A stretch of 64,000 bases of DNA from Brevibacterium sp. CCUG 69071 (GTDB lineage Bacteria; Actinomycetota; Actinomycetes; Actinomycetales; Brevibacteriaceae), in contig NZ_PGFV01000002.1 in assembly GCF_021023135.1 (NCBI RefSeq), forward strand, positions 806,001 through 870,000, in the 5' to 3' direction. Positions 44,077-52,766 of this stretch are shown here, piece by piece. Position 1 is the first letter of the stretch, and each line of letters begins with the position of its first letter. Both the position numbers and the translations under genes were made by a program. The notes below the pieces were generated by a model. It was not told the DNA's origin. It searched no databases and saw only the letters and a list, made by a program, of their open reading frames with translations.

Positions 44077-44675
44077 GCACGACCGTCGTTGTCACCCCGT
44101 TCGGGAAGGCCCAGCAGCTCGCCGCGGCCTGCGTGCTCTCGAACATCCAGGGCACGATCGTGCCCATCGGCGACTTCACCGGCATCGTCCTGGCCGACAC
44201 CGATGTGCAGGCCGGCAACGAGGCGGCCGCCGCGATCTCGAAGCTCGCCGGCAAACACGAGGTCCTCCTTCTCGTCCGCAGCGAAGAGCAGATCGACGCC
44301 GGACACTACCGCCACGGCACCCGCGAATCCGATGTGCCCGTCGGGCTGGCCCTGAAGAACCTGCCCGACGTGCTCGAGCAGCTGCTCCTCGAGATCGTGC
44401 CCGCCGAGGAGGTCGAGGGCAACATCCCCACCTCCTCGATGACGAAGCTGCAGGCCAGTGCCGCCACGATGACCCCGGGACGGGCCGCGGTGGCCCGCAC
44501 CGCGCTGATCTGGATCGTCGTCGCCGTTCTCGCCGGTCTCATCACCGCCTTCGGTGTCACCGTCGGCCTCGGCGGGAACACCATGGCCTGGGTCGTCGCG
44601 GTCTTCGGCGCGATCGTCCTCGTGCTTTCCCTGTGGCGGATCAGCCGGGTGCTGACCAAGGGAGTGAAGTCATGA
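44073..44675 (+). CDS. Membrane protein of unknown function inside the his operon
   Basis: 200 aa with no recognised domain. Residues 1-135 are soluble with alternating strand/helix character ([39 protein letters not shown]...); residues about 143-166 and 169-190 are two membrane helices, then a short basic tail. The start overlaps hisB and the end overlaps hisH (ATGA), so it is tightly coupled to histidine synthesis genes although no His enzyme is missing that it could replace. A role in histidine transport, sensing or enzyme anchoring would be guesswork. Confidence 0.75.
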   Translation: MSTTVVVTPFGKAQQLAAACVLSNIQGTIVPIGDFTGIVLADTDVQAGNEAAAAISKLAGKHEVLLLVRSEEQIDAGHYRHGTRESDVPVGLALKNLPDVLEQLLLEIVPAEEVEGNIPTSSMTKLQASAATMTPGRAAVARTALIWIVVAVLAGLITAFGVTVGLGGNTMAWVVAVFGAIVLVLSLWRISRVLTKGVKS

Positions 44676-45298
44676 CGACGGTCGCGGTCCTCGACTACGG
44701 GGCAGGAAACGTCCGCTCCGCGGTGCGTGCGGCCGAAGCCGCCGGGGCCGAGGTCACGCTCACCGCCGACCACGACATCATCGACCGCGCCGACGGACTC
44801 CTCGTCCCCGGCGTCGGAGCGTTCTCCGCGGTGATGGCCGGGCTGGCGAACGTCGACGCCCTCGACCTCATCCGCGCCCGCCATGCGGCCGGTCGCCCCC
44901 TCCTGGGCATCTGCGTGGGCCTGCAGGTGTTCTTCGCCCGCGGCGTCGAACACGGTGTGCAGACCGAGGGCATCGGGCTGTGGCCCGGAGCTGTAACCGG
45001 TCTCGAAGCGCCCGTCGTCCCGCACATGGGCTGGTCTCAGGTCAGCCCGCCGCAGGGATCGCGGATGTTCTCCGGCATCGAATCCGAACGCTTCTACTTC
45101 GTCCACTCCTATGCCGCCACGCAAGCCCCGACCGGTGCGCTGGTCACCACCGCCACCCACGGCCACGACTTCATCGCCGCCGTCGAGGACGGCACCACGT
45201 GGGCCGCCCAGTTCCACCCCGAGAAATCCGCCGAGGCGGGTGCCCTGCTGCTGCGCAACTGGCTCAACTCCTTCACTGACAACCCCGTCACCCCCTGA
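44672..45298 (+). CDS. hisH: Imidazole glycerol phosphate synthase, glutaminase subunit
   Basis: 208-aa class I glutamine amidotransferase that feeds ammonia to HisF. The catalytic triad is present: Cys in [12 protein letters not shown], and His-x-Glu in [18 protein letters not shown] and [12 protein letters not shown] are typical. Coupled to the upstream membrane-protein gene by ATGA. hisF lies outside the window. Confidence 0.96.
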   Translation: MTTVAVLDYGAGNVRSAVRAAEAAGAEVTLTADHDIIDRADGLLVPGVGAFSAVMAGLANVDALDLIRARHAAGRPLLGICVGLQVFFARGVEHGVQTEGIGLWPGAVTGLEAPVVPHMGWSQVSPPQGSRMFSGIESERFYFVHSYAATQAPTGALVTTATHGHDFIAAVEDGTTWAAQFHPEKSAEAGALLLRNWLNSFTDNPVTP

Positions 45299-45309
45299 GA
45301 AAGGTCACA

Positions 45310-46047
45310 ATGACTGACACTTCGAACAAGCTCGTTCTCCTCCCCGCGGTCGACGTCGCCGACGGCAAGGCCGTCCGCCTCGTGCAGGGCGAAGCCGGCA
45401 CCGAAACCGACTACGGTTCGCCGATCGACGCTGCCCAGGATTTCGAGAACCGGGGAGCGGAGTGGATCCACCTCGTCGATCTCGATGCCGCCTTCGGACG
45501 CGGTTCGAACTCCGACCTGCTCAATCAGGTCGTCAAGGCAGTCGGGATCAAGGTCGAACTCTCCGGCGGAATCCGGGACACCGAGAGCCTTGAGCGGGCC
45601 TTGGACACCGGTGCCGAGCGCGTCAACATCGGCACCGCGGCACTGGAGAACCCGGAGTGGACGGCAGAGATGATCTCCCGCTTCGGCGATCAGGTCGCCA
45701 TCGGCCTCGACGTCCGCGGCACCACTCTGGCCGCCCGCGGCTGGACCAAAGACGGCGGAGATCTCTACGAAGTCCTCGCCACTCTCGAAGCCGCCGGCTG
45801 TGCCCGCTACGTCGTCACCGACGTCCGCAAGGACGGCACACTGCAGGGGCCCAATGTCGAGCTGCTGAAGTCCCTGGCCGAGAAGACCGAACAGCCGATC
45901 GTCGCCTCGGGTGGAGTCTCGAGCCTCGATGACCTGCGCAGCCTCCGCGAGCTCGTGCCCTTCGGCGTGGACTCCGCGATCGTGGGCAAGGCCCTCTACG
46001 CCGGCAAGTTCACCCTGGAAGAAGCGCTCGACGTCGCAGGGCGGTGA
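45310..46047 (+). CDS. hisA: Phosphoribosyl isomerase HisA/PriA
   Basis: 245-aa TIM-barrel isomerase acting on ProFAR. Catalytic Asp residues occur in [18 protein letters not shown] and [18 protein letters not shown]. In actinobacteria lacking trpF the same protein (PriA) also isomerises phosphoribosyl anthranilate; trpF absence cannot be judged here, so the dual role is open. AGAAAGG lies before the ATG. Confidence 0.95.
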   Translation: MTDTSNKLVLLPAVDVADGKAVRLVQGEAGTETDYGSPIDAAQDFENRGAEWIHLVDLDAAFGRGSNSDLLNQVVKAVGIKVELSGGIRDTESLERALDTGAERVNIGTAALENPEWTAEMISRFGDQVAIGLDVRGTTLAARGWTKDGGDLYEVLATLEAAGCARYVVTDVRKDGTLQGPNVELLKSLAEKTEQPIVASGGVSSLDDLRSLRELVPFGVDSAIVGKALYAGKFTLEEALDVAGR

Positions 46048-46051
46048 TGCG

Positions 46052-46849
46052 GTGACCTCCGATCCTCACGGTCAGGCGAACTCCGCCGAGGACCATCCCG
46101 GCCAGCACTCCGACTCGGCCGGGCAGACCTGGTCCGGGCGGGACCTCAAGCCCAACCCGTTCTCCGGTGACACGGGGGAGGCCGATCCCGGTCTCCTCGC
46201 AGCCCTCGAGGCGGTGCGCGCCGAACCCCTGGATCCTGCCGCCCACCGAGCCGTGCTCGCCGCCCTGTCCGGGGCCCGCCTCTACGCGCCGATCGTCCCG
46301 ATGGCCCTCGACCACGAGGTCAACGAGAAGGGACTGATGGTCGATAACTCCTCGGAGATGGCGATGGTCCGCCTGCAAGCCGAAGACGGTCGCGAATGCA
46401 CTCCGGGCTTCAGCGCGATCCCACCGCTGACGGCCTGGCACGCCGAGGCCAGGCCGGTGCCGATCGAAGCCGAACGCCTCGTCCTTGGTGCCATCGAAGC
46501 CGACTCCCAACTCGTCGTCCTCGACCCCGGGGCCGACTCCTCGTTCCTGCTCCGGCGGCCCGCGATGTTCGCCTTCGTCAAGGGCGAGGACTGGACCCCG
46601 TCCTGGGCCGACGCCGAGGTGGGGCGACGTCTCGCTACCATCGCCGAGTCGTTCGGCTGGCTGGCACGGCTGGGCATCAGTCCCGGCAGCCACACGGTCA
46701 ACCTCGGGGGACCGGAGTTGGGGATCCGCCTCGGCGTCGAATCCGAGGTGCCGCAGACCGAGGTGCAGCGGTTCCAAGAGGCCGTGGCCGGCGATGAGGA
46801 ACTCGTCGCGAAGATCGACTCTCTGGCCATCCGTCTGACCACAGTCTGA
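46052..46849 (+). CDS. SseB family protein
   Basis: 265-aa protein with an SseB N-terminal domain (about residues 65-190: ALSGARLYAPIVPMA...; TPGFSAIPPLTAWHAEARPVPIEAERLVLGAIEADSQLVVLDPGADSSFLLRRP). A disordered 45-residue N terminus precedes it. SseB proteins occur beside hisA in many actinobacteria but have no defined biochemical role. The GTG start is five bases after the hisA stop. Confidence 0.85.
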   Translation: MTSDPHGQANSAEDHPGQHSDSAGQTWSGRDLKPNPFSGDTGEADPGLLAALEAVRAEPLDPAAHRAVLAALSGARLYAPIVPMALDHEVNEKGLMVDNSSEMAMVRLQAEDGRECTPGFSAIPPLTAWHAEARPVPIEAERLVLGAIEADSQLVVLDPGADSSFLLRRPAMFAFVKGEDWTPSWADAEVGRRLATIAESFGWLARLGISPGSHTVNLGGPELGIRLGVESEVPQTEVQRFQEAVAGDEELVAKIDSLAIRLTTV

Positions 46850-46890
46850 AATCCTGCCCGGTCGGTGCTGATATCCCGGACCCGGGACAA

Positions 46891-46896
46891 TAGGCT
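46891..46896 (+). promoter_or_regulatory. -10 box of M20 gene, leaderless-type
   Basis: TAGGCT ends six bases before the ATG at 46903. A partial -35, CTGATA, lies 17 bp upstream. Confidence 0.5.
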
Positions 46897-46902
46897 CGAC
46901 CC

Positions 46903-48309
46903 ATGAGCGAAATCCGAGACCTCTCCCGACCGCAGACCCCGGACGAGTCCTACCTCGCGCACATGGAGCACGAGACGCAGGATCGGGCAGAGGCGGCACC
47001 GGCCTGGGAACCGGCCTTCACCGGTGCCCCCGTCGCCTCCACGACCGCGATCGCCGAGAGCATCGATGAGCTCTCGACCGACCTGACCGGACTGCTCCGG
47101 AGAATCCACGGCCTGGCGGAGACAGCCTTCGAGGAACACGAATCGGCCGCGGCCATCGCTGAGCTCCTCCGCTCCCACGGCATCGAGGTCGAGACCGGAG
47201 TGTTCGGCCTCGACACCGCGTTCAGAGCCACCACCGGCTCCGGCGCCACCGTTGGCTCGGGAGCCACCACGGGTTCCGCCACCGCCACCGCCTCCGGATC
47301 CGGCACGGGCCGGACGATCGCGATCCTCGCCGAATACGACGCCCTGCCGGAGATCGGCCACGGCTGTGGCCACAACCTCATCGCCACCTGCGCCGTCGGA
47401 GCCTTCCTCGCGATCGCGGCGCTCTGCGAGCAGAATCCGGACGCGGTCCCCGGCAGGGTCGTCCTCCTCGGCACCCCCGCCGAAGAGGGCCACTCCGGCA
47501 AAGAACTCATGGCCCGCGCCGGAGCCTTCGAGGACATCGACGCCGCGATCATGGTCCACGGCTACGGATACGACTGCGCCGAACAGGTGTGGTTGGGCAG
47601 ACGCCTCCTCGACGTCACCTTCTCCGGAGTGCCGGCGCACGCCTCGGCGCAGCCCTTCATGGGCAGGAACGCCCTCGACGCGGCGAATCTCTTCTACCAG
47701 GGACTCGGACTGCTGCGTCAGCAGATGCCGCCGATCTCTCGCCTCCACTCCGTCATCTCCTCCGGCGGCACCCGGCCCTCGATCATCACCGAAGACGCCC
47801 AGGTCAAGTGCTATGTGCGATCGAAATACCCCGATACGCTCAAGGAGCTCTCCGCACGAGTCGAAGACGTCGCCAAGGGCGCTGCGCTGATGACCGGGAC
47901 CGGCGTCGACATCAGCTGGGACGAACACGCCCCCTCCCTGCCGGTGCGCGGCAACGACGCCCTGGCCAGACGGTGGGCCCTCCACGAGACCGACCGCGGC
48001 CGCAGTCCGCTGCCCGCCCGCGTCCTCGACGAATCGATCGCGGCCTCCACAGACTTCGGCAATGTCTCCTACCGGATCCCTGGCATCCACCCGCTGCTCA
48101 AGACTGCGGATTCGGAGATCGCCCTGCACACCCGGGAGTTCGCGGCCGCCGCGATCTCCCCGGCCGCCGAGGAAGCCGCCCGCGACGGTGCCTACGGTCT
48201 GGCCTGCACCGCACTGGACTTCCTGGCCGATGACGCCCTGGCCGCCGACGTGGTCGCCGAGTTCGAAGCGGCAGGGGGTGCCATCGACGTCCCCCACTTC
48301 TTCGACTGA
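46903..48309 (+). CDS. M20 family amidohydrolase, AbgA/AbgB-like
   Basis: 468-aa zinc-dependent amidohydrolase of the M20D group. Metal/catalytic segments: AILAEYDALPEIGHGCGHNL, LLGTPAEEGHSGK and IMVHGYGYD, plus the dimerisation insert starting VTFSGVPAHASAQPF. An unusual Thr/Gly/Ser-rich stretch (TTGSGATVGSGATTGSATA, about residues 109-129) interrupts the N-terminal domain. It is followed by an AbgT transporter, so the likely job is cleaving imported p-aminobenzoyl-glutamate or a similar acyl-amino acid. Confidence 0.88.
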   Translation: MSEIRDLSRPQTPDESYLAHMEHETQDRAEAAPAWEPAFTGAPVASTTAIAESIDELSTDLTGLLRRIHGLAETAFEEHESAAAIAELLRSHGIEVETGVFGLDTAFRATTGSGATVGSGATTGSATATASGSGTGRTIAILAEYDALPEIGHGCGHNLIATCAVGAFLAIAALCEQNPDAVPGRVVLLGTPAEEGHSGKELMARAGAFEDIDAAIMVHGYGYDCAEQVWLGRRLLDVTFSGVPAHASAQPFMGRNALDAANLFYQGLGLLRQQMPPISRLHSVISSGGTRPSIITEDAQVKCYVRSKYPDTLKELSARVEDVAKGAALMTGTGVDISWDEHAPSLPVRGNDALARRWALHETDRGRSPLPARVLDESIAASTDFGNVSYRIPGIHPLLKTADSEIALHTREFAAAAISPAAEEAARDGAYGLACTALDFLADDALAADVVAEFEAAGGAIDVPHFFD

Positions 48310-48371
48310 GACCACCCGCCTCGGGGCCGGCCGTCCGAACCTGACCGGCCCGACCACCACCGACCACCGAC

Positions 48372-48400
48372 CGCTGACCCCATTAAACGCTGACCCCATT
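48372..48400. repeat. Direct repeat upstream of abgT
   Basis: CGCTGACCCCATT occurs at 48372 and 48388, 16 bp apart, within 65 bp of the abgT start. Possibly a regulator site. Confidence 0.5.
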
Positions 48401-48432
48401 GACCGCTCACATAACGATCACGAGGTACCACC

Positions 48433-50067
48433 ATGTCAACGACGACCCAGGGCAAGGTCGGCTTCGGCCAGCGCATGCTCGACGGCATCGAACGGGTAGG
48501 CAACAAACTGCCCGAACCCTTCACTCTCTTCCTCGGCCTCTTCCTCATCACCGGAGCGGTGTCGACGGCCATGGCACTCGCCGGTGTCTCCGTGTCCATT
48601 CCCGGCGGCGACGAGACCGTCGCGATCAAAGGCCTCTTCACAGGTGAAGGACTGTCGTGGCTGACGACGACGATGGGCGATAACTACATCGGCTTCCCGC
48701 CGCTGGCCACTGTCCTGCCGATCCTGCTCGCAGTGGGCGTGGCCGAGAAGTCGGGGATGCTCGCGGCCGCCGTGCGCGTGGCCTTCGGGTCGAGCCCCCG
48801 CTGGCTGCTGCCTTATGCTGTGGGCTTCGTCGGCGTGGTCGGGTCGATCATGGCCGACTCCGCGTTCATCATCATTCCGCCGCTGGCCGCCCTCGTGTTC
48901 AAGGCGGCCGGCCGCCACCCGATGGCCGGGCTCATCGGCGGTTTCGCGGCCACCGGTGCCGGCTATTCGACCTCGATCGTGCCGACCAGCCTCGACGCCC
49001 TGTTCGCTGGCATCACCACCTCGGTGATGGACACCCTGCCTGGCACCGAATATTCGGCGGTCAATCCGGTGTCGAACTACTACTTCAACATCGCCGCCTC
49101 GATCGTCTTGGCGATCATCGCCGGGTTCATCATCGACAAGCTCATCGAACCGAACATGATCCGCAAGGGTGTCCCGCGCGAATACGCCGCGACGGGCAAG
49201 AAGGGCCTGGCCAAGGAATTTCAGGCCAAGGACAGCCCCTACAGTGACACCGAGGTTGCAGCGCAGCACGAGGAGGACGCCCCGGAGGTCAAAGCGGAGC
49301 TCGAACCTGAGGAGAAGAAGGGGCTGATCTGGGCGCTCGTGTCCGCGCTGATCCTCACCGCGGTCCTGCTCGTGGCGTTCCTCGTCCCGAACTCGCCGTG
49401 GCGGAACGAGGACGGCGGATTCCTACCCGAGTCGCCGCTGCTGTCCTCGATCGTGTTCATCGTCTTCGCGTACTTCATGCTCATGGGCGTCGTCTACGGT
49501 TTCGTGGTGCGCAGTGTGCGCTCGATGAACGATGTGGTGCGGATGATGAGTGACTCGATCGTCGACATGATGTCCTTCCTCATCCTCGCCTTCATCCTCG
49601 GCCAGTTCATCGCCCTGTTCAATTGGACGGGCATCGGTTCGTGGATCGCCGTGGCCGGCGCCGACGGGCTCGAGAGCATCGGTCTGACCGGGTTTGCCGC
49701 GGTCATCGGGTTCATGCTCCTGGCCAGCGTGCTCAACTTGTTCATCGTCTCCGGCTCGTCGATGTGGACGCTCATGGCCGCAGTGTTCGTCCCGCTCTTC
49801 GCCCTCCTCGGCTACGAACCGGCGTTCATCCAGGCCGGGTTCCGCGTCGGCGACTCGGCGACCCAGGTCATCACCCCGCTCAATCCGTACATGATCGTCC
49901 TCCTCGGACTCGTCCGCCGTTACGAACCCAACGCCGGTCTGGGCACGGTGATCTCCCGAATGTTCCCGTTCGTCATCCCGTTCTGGCTGGCCTGGGCGGC
50001 GCTGCTGGCGATCTGGTTCTTCCTCGATCTGCCCTTGGGGCCGGGCAACGGAATCTTCCTCGACTGA
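48433..50067 (+). CDS. abgT: AbgT family transporter
   Basis: 544-aa membrane protein matching the AbgT/MtrF/YdaH family (aminobenzoyl-glutamate uptake or sulfonamide efflux). Hallmarks: KLPEPFTLFLGLFLI, MGDNYIGFPPLATVLPILLAVGVAEKSGMLAA, MADSAFIIIPPLAALVF, LFIVSGSSMWTLMAAVFVPLF and ITPLNPYMIVLLGLVRRYEPNAGLGT. About 12 helices. The gap of 123 bp to the M20 gene is bridged without a clear terminator, so an operon is likely. Confidence 0.93.
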   Translation: MSTTTQGKVGFGQRMLDGIERVGNKLPEPFTLFLGLFLITGAVSTAMALAGVSVSIPGGDETVAIKGLFTGEGLSWLTTTMGDNYIGFPPLATVLPILLAVGVAEKSGMLAAAVRVAFGSSPRWLLPYAVGFVGVVGSIMADSAFIIIPPLAALVFKAAGRHPMAGLIGGFAATGAGYSTSIVPTSLDALFAGITTSVMDTLPGTEYSAVNPVSNYYFNIAASIVLAIIAGFIIDKLIEPNMIRKGVPREYAATGKKGLAKEFQAKDSPYSDTEVAAQHEEDAPEVKAELEPEEKKGLIWALVSALILTAVLLVAFLVPNSPWRNEDGGFLPESPLLSSIVFIVFAYFMLMGVVYGFVVRSVRSMNDVVRMMSDSIVDMMSFLILAFILGQFIALFNWTGIGSWIAVAGADGLESIGLTGFAAVIGFMLLASVLNLFIVSGSSMWTLMAAVFVPLFALLGYEPAFIQAGFRVGDSATQVITPLNPYMIVLLGLVRRYEPNAGLGTVISRMFPFVIPFWLAWAALLAIWFFLDLPLGPGNGIFLD

Positions 50068-50092
50068 CCCCCGCCGAGGCGGTCCACCGGGT

Positions 50093-50160
50093 CGTACGCG
50101 ACCGGACGGTTCGTACGCGGCCCCACAAGGCCGTACGCGACCCGACCGGCCGCACGCGAC
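50093..50160. repeat. Four copies of CGTACGCGAC-type repeat, 19-20 bp period
   Basis: Units starting CGTACGCG (fourth copy CGCACGCG) at 50093, 50112, 50132 and 50151, in the gap between abgT and the convergent SDR gene. No protein is encoded across it. Role unknown; possibly part of transcription termination. Confidence 0.65.
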
Positions 50161-50181
50161 CCCACGGCTGTCGCCCCGGGT

Positions 50182-51132
50182 TCACAGCATCTGTCGAGCG
50201 CCCTGCTGCCACGGCGTGGTGCCGAGCTCCTCGGCGATCTCACCGGGTTCGACGATGTTGGGTCGGTACCAGAGCTCGCGGAGGGCGGCGATTTCGTACA
50301 TCGACCGGTCGAACAGTCCCGAGGCGCGGGTGACCCAGTGGGGGAGTGCGAGGATCTTACGGGGCTTCGTGCCGACCTCCGAGGCCGTGAAGGCGGCGAT
50401 CTCGTCGAGCGTCGGATTCGACGTCGGCGCGATGACCAGTCGGTGCGTCCCCGCCGCGTCGTTCTGTAAGAGTTCGCCGGTGCGGATCATCGCTGCGGCG
50501 AGATCGGCGATGACCGTGATGCCATGAGGGACTTTCGTCCGTGCCGGGGCGAAGGGGAGCTGATGGTTCTTCACCCGTTCGGTGATGCACAGGCGCACCA
50601 CCGATGAGTTCGGTTCGGCTGTGGTGCCGATGAGGTCTCCGGCGATGACGCTGGCGGCCCTGGCCGGGTGTGACCGGCGGGCTTCGATGAGGCGCTGCCG
50701 GATCCGTCCCTTGTCCTCGCTCGGGGCGAAGGGAGAGGACTCGGTCAGCGGGCCTTCGAGTCCGACGAAGCCGTAGACGGATTCGGGGAAGACGACTGGG
50801 ATGCCGAGTTCTGCGGCGGTGTCGAGGACCGCGGCGTCGAGTGCGGGCAGGATCCGCTCCCAGACCCTGCTGTCATAGGCCGCGTGGGCGCAGGCGAAGA
50901 TGACGTCGGAGCCTTCGGCGGCGCGGCGCAGCTGATTGCGATCGGTGGCGTCGGCACGCACATGGAGGGGAGTAGGAGGCCCTTCTACGGTCCCCGTCTC
51001 CACTGGCCAAGCGTCCACCAGCGCAGCCTTTGCTGAGCGGGTCGCGATTCTTGTCTCGATCCCCGCCTCGCTCAGTTGGGCGGCGATCTCTGCGCCGATC
51101 TGTCCGTGTCCGATGATGAGTGCTGTGGTCAT
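50182..51132 (-). CDS. NAD-dependent epimerase/dehydratase-like SDR protein
   Basis: 316-aa atypical short-chain dehydrogenase. The N-terminal dinucleotide motif is TTALIIGHGQIGAEIAAQL; the Asp/Arg binding strand is ETRIATRS; VVFPESVYGF sits where the catalytic Tyr/Ser region lies, but a canonical YxxxK is not evident, as in NmrA-like regulators or reductases. AGAGGA precedes the start. It is divergent from a TetR gene, and two copies of an inverted-repeat operator lie between, so it is probably the regulated target. Confidence 0.8.
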   Translation of the reverse strand: MTTALIIGHGQIGAEIAAQLSEAGIETRIATRSAKAALVDAWPVETGTVEGPPTPLHVRADATDRNQLRRAAEGSDVIFACAHAAYDSRVWERILPALDAAVLDTAAELGIPVVFPESVYGFVGLEGPLTESSPFAPSEDKGRIRQRLIEARRSHPARAASVIAGDLIGTTAEPNSSVVRLCITERVKNHQLPFAPARTKVPHGITVIADLAAAMIRTGELLQNDAAGTHRLVIAPTSNPTLDEIAAFTASEVGTKPRKILALPHWVTRASGLFDRSMYEIAALRELWYRPNIVEPGEIAEELGTTPWQQGARQML

Positions 51133-51199
51133 GATCCGTGTCCTCTGCTGTGTCGATGCGAGTGCGGTGGGTGAAATGCCAGTGATGATCGATCAGAAC

Positions 51200-51214
51200 G
51201 AGAGCGGTGCTCTC
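51200..51214. promoter_or_regulatory. TetR operator copy 1
   Basis: GAGAGC-GGT-GCTCTC, a perfect 15-bp palindrome between the divergent SDR and TetR genes. It shares the core GAGCRGTGCTC with copy 2, 50 bp away. Confidence 0.75.
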
Positions 51215-51251
51215 TGAAATTCAGCGTAGAGCAGTCGACGACACAAAACAA

Positions 51252-51262
51252 GAGCAGTGCTC
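51252..51262. promoter_or_regulatory. TetR operator copy 2
   Basis: GAGC-AGT-GCTC, same core as copy 1. It ends five bases before the -35 of the tetR promoter (51267). Confidence 0.7.
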
Positions 51263-51266
51263 ACTA

Positions 51267-51295
51267 TTGTTATCTTTGCTCTCGGATCATAGGGT
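51267..51295 (+). promoter_or_regulatory. tetR promoter
   Basis: TTGTTA (51267-51272), 17-bp spacer, TAGGGT (51290-51295). The -10 ends seven bases before the ATG at 51303, so the mRNA is probably leaderless. Confidence 0.6.
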
Positions 51296-51302
51296 GGGGG
51301 GC

Positions 51303-51977
51303 ATGGAGAATACGACGCCCCGCCAGCGCGCCCGGCTGGAGACCGAAGCTCAGATCACCCGCATCGGCAACCGGATGGTCGACGAGGACGGGGTCGACGG
51401 ACTGTCGCTGCGGGCGGTCGCCCGGGAGCTCGGAGTCGTCTCCAGCGCCGTCTACCGCTACGTCAAGAGTCGGGATGAGCTGCTGACGATCCTCATCCGC
51501 GATGCTTTCACCCAGATCGCCGAAGAGGTAGATGCGGCCCTGGCCGAGGACCGGAGCGTGCCGAGCCTGGCGCTGAGCATGCTCGACTGGTCCAGGCGCT
51601 ACCCGAACCGTTGGGCGCTCATCTACGGGACGCCGGTGCCCGACTATGAGGCGCCGAGGCAGGAGACCGTCGTGCCGGGAACCAGGGTCATGGTGGCGCT
51701 GACGCAGCTGATCGCGGAGGCTTCGACGCCCCCAATGGCAACCTCTGCGCCGAGCTCAGCCGAGCCGTCGCGGACCGCACAGGCCCTCGGGCCGCTGCGG
51801 GAAGGCCTCGAGGAGCTCGGAATCGACGCCGATGATGCCGTGATCATGCGAACCCTGACGGTATGGGTGGCCATCATCGGGGCGGTCAACGGCCTGCGCT
51901 TCGGGCAGTTCGGCCCCGGCTTCGACGATGTCGAGGCCGATCTCGTCCGGGCGCTCATCGCCGACCTCGGCGCGTAA
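51303..51977 (+). CDS. TetR family regulator
   Basis: 224-aa TetR protein. HTH: AQITRIGNRMVDEDGVDGLSLRAVARELGVVSSAVYRYVKSRDELLTILI (residues about 15-65). The C-terminal domain (MLDWSRRYPNRWALIYGTPVPDYEAP) is of the WHG/TetR_C_33 type. The start is placed by the -10 box seven bases upstream. It probably represses itself and the divergent SDR gene through the GAGCRGTGCTC sites. Confidence 0.87.
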   Translation: MENTTPRQRARLETEAQITRIGNRMVDEDGVDGLSLRAVARELGVVSSAVYRYVKSRDELLTILIRDAFTQIAEEVDAALAEDRSVPSLALSMLDWSRRYPNRWALIYGTPVPDYEAPRQETVVPGTRVMVALTQLIAEASTPPMATSAPSSAEPSRTAQALGPLREGLEELGIDADDAVIMRTLTVWVAIIGAVNGLRFGQFGPGFDDVEADLVRALIADLGA

Positions 51978-52032
51978 GGACTCCGCACTCTCGCCCGTTC
52001 CGCGGCACCGCCTCGGCGAGGGTATGCGAAAA

Positions 52033-52059
52033 CGGCCCCCGACCGATGGTCGAGGGCCG
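52033..52059 (-). terminator. Terminator between tetR and DUF1844 genes
   Basis: 12-bp arms with one mismatch (52033-52044 and 52048-52059) and a GAT loop. On the minus strand TTTT follows the hairpin, so it best serves the DUF1844 transcript. Confidence 0.7.
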
Positions 52060-52077
52060 CAGTCAACAGCGGGTGGA

Positions 52078-52449
52078 TCAGCGGACGGGGCCGGTGAACT
52101 TCTCTCCGGGACCCTGTCCGGGTTCATCGGGGATGTCCGAGGCTTCGCGGAAGGCCAGCTGCAGGCTGCGCAGGCCATCGCGCAGCGGGCGGGCGTGGTG
52201 GTCGCCGATGACCGTGGCGGCACCGGTGACCAGGCCGGCCAGAGCGGTGATGAGCTTGCGGGCCTCGTCGAGGTCCTGGAGCTCGGCGGCGGGCTGTTCG
52301 GGGGAGTCCTCGGCCAGGCCGCACTTGACGGCGGCGGCGGACATGAGATGGACGGCGGCTGAGGTGATGACCTCGACGGCGGGCACCTCGGCGATGTCGC
52401 GGGTGACCTCGGCAACCGCCTCGGCGGGAACGGATTCTTCAGAACTCAT
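52078..52449 (-). CDS. DUF1844 family protein
   Basis: 123-aa protein. The conserved core VEVITSAAVHLMSAAAVKCGLAEDSPEQPAAELQDLDEARKLITALAGLV is diagnostic of DUF1844. The family has unknown function and in actinobacteria characteristically lies divergent from infC, as here. The N and C termini are low complexity. No membrane segment. Confidence 0.88.
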   Translation of the reverse strand: MSSEESVPAEAVAEVTRDIAEVPAVEVITSAAVHLMSAAAVKCGLAEDSPEQPAAELQDLDEARKLITALAGLVTGAATVIGDHHARPLRDGLRSLQLAFREASDIPDEPGQGPGEKFTGPVR

Positions 52450-52523
52450 GGCATAAGCTTGGCACAGAATCCGCGCGCGAATCGCACGTTCGGCCCCGAT
52501 GTGCGAAGTGTCATGATGCGTAG

Positions 52524-52529
52524 TACACT
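52524..52529 (+). promoter_or_regulatory. infC operon -10 box
   Basis: TACACT in the context TAGTACACT. No good -35. It would start transcription near 52536, giving a leader of about 230 nt. Overlap with the first leader stem means the exact start is uncertain. Confidence 0.45.
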
Positions 52530-52530
52530 G

Positions 52531-52690
52531 GACTCTGGTGCGAAGCGGAGTCTGACTCCCACCTTGATCGCGAAGAGCGATCGGGTCCGATGATCTGCAG
52601 GTCCAGCGAGTGCGAACTCGGTGCGATTTCAGGTCGAGGTGTATTCACTGAAGCTCCAACGGTTCCCAATTCCGTTGCTGTGGTGTGTGC
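52531..52690 (+). ncRNA. Structured infC 5' leader
   Basis: Four local stems precede the terminator: GACTC/GAGTC (52531-52552), GATCGC-GAAGA-GCGATC (52566-52582), CGAGT-GCGA-ACTCG with a GNRA tetraloop (52607-52620), and CAACGG/CCGTTG (52657-52677). Together with the terminator at 52691 this looks like a cis-regulatory RNA for infC-rpmI-rplT. The ligand is unknown; L20 or IF3 are natural candidates. Confidence 0.6.
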
Positions 52691-52727
52691 AGGCTCCCTT
52701 GGCATGCGTGTCAATGGGAGCCTTTTT
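52691..52727 (+). terminator. Intrinsic attenuator upstream of infC
   Basis: The stem 52691-52704 pairs with 52709-52722 (14 bp, one G-U) with a TGCG loop, followed by TTTTT (52723-52727). It lies 26 bp before the infC ribosome site. A T-tract terminator is rare in this genome and its position before an essential gene implies conditional read-through. Confidence 0.85.
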
Positions 52728-52766
52728 CATTGCCACGACCCATTTGAGCTAAAAAGGAGTGAACAC

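Noticed and set aside
46282..48399. 705-codon open frame antisense to the sseB/M20 genes
   Set aside because: It spans two well-supported genes on the other strand and reads as low-complexity Gly/Asp/Arg sequence.
50093..50160. Possible CRISPR array
   Set aside because: Units are 8-10 bp with 9-10 bp gaps of related sequence. There are no unique spacers and no cas genes.
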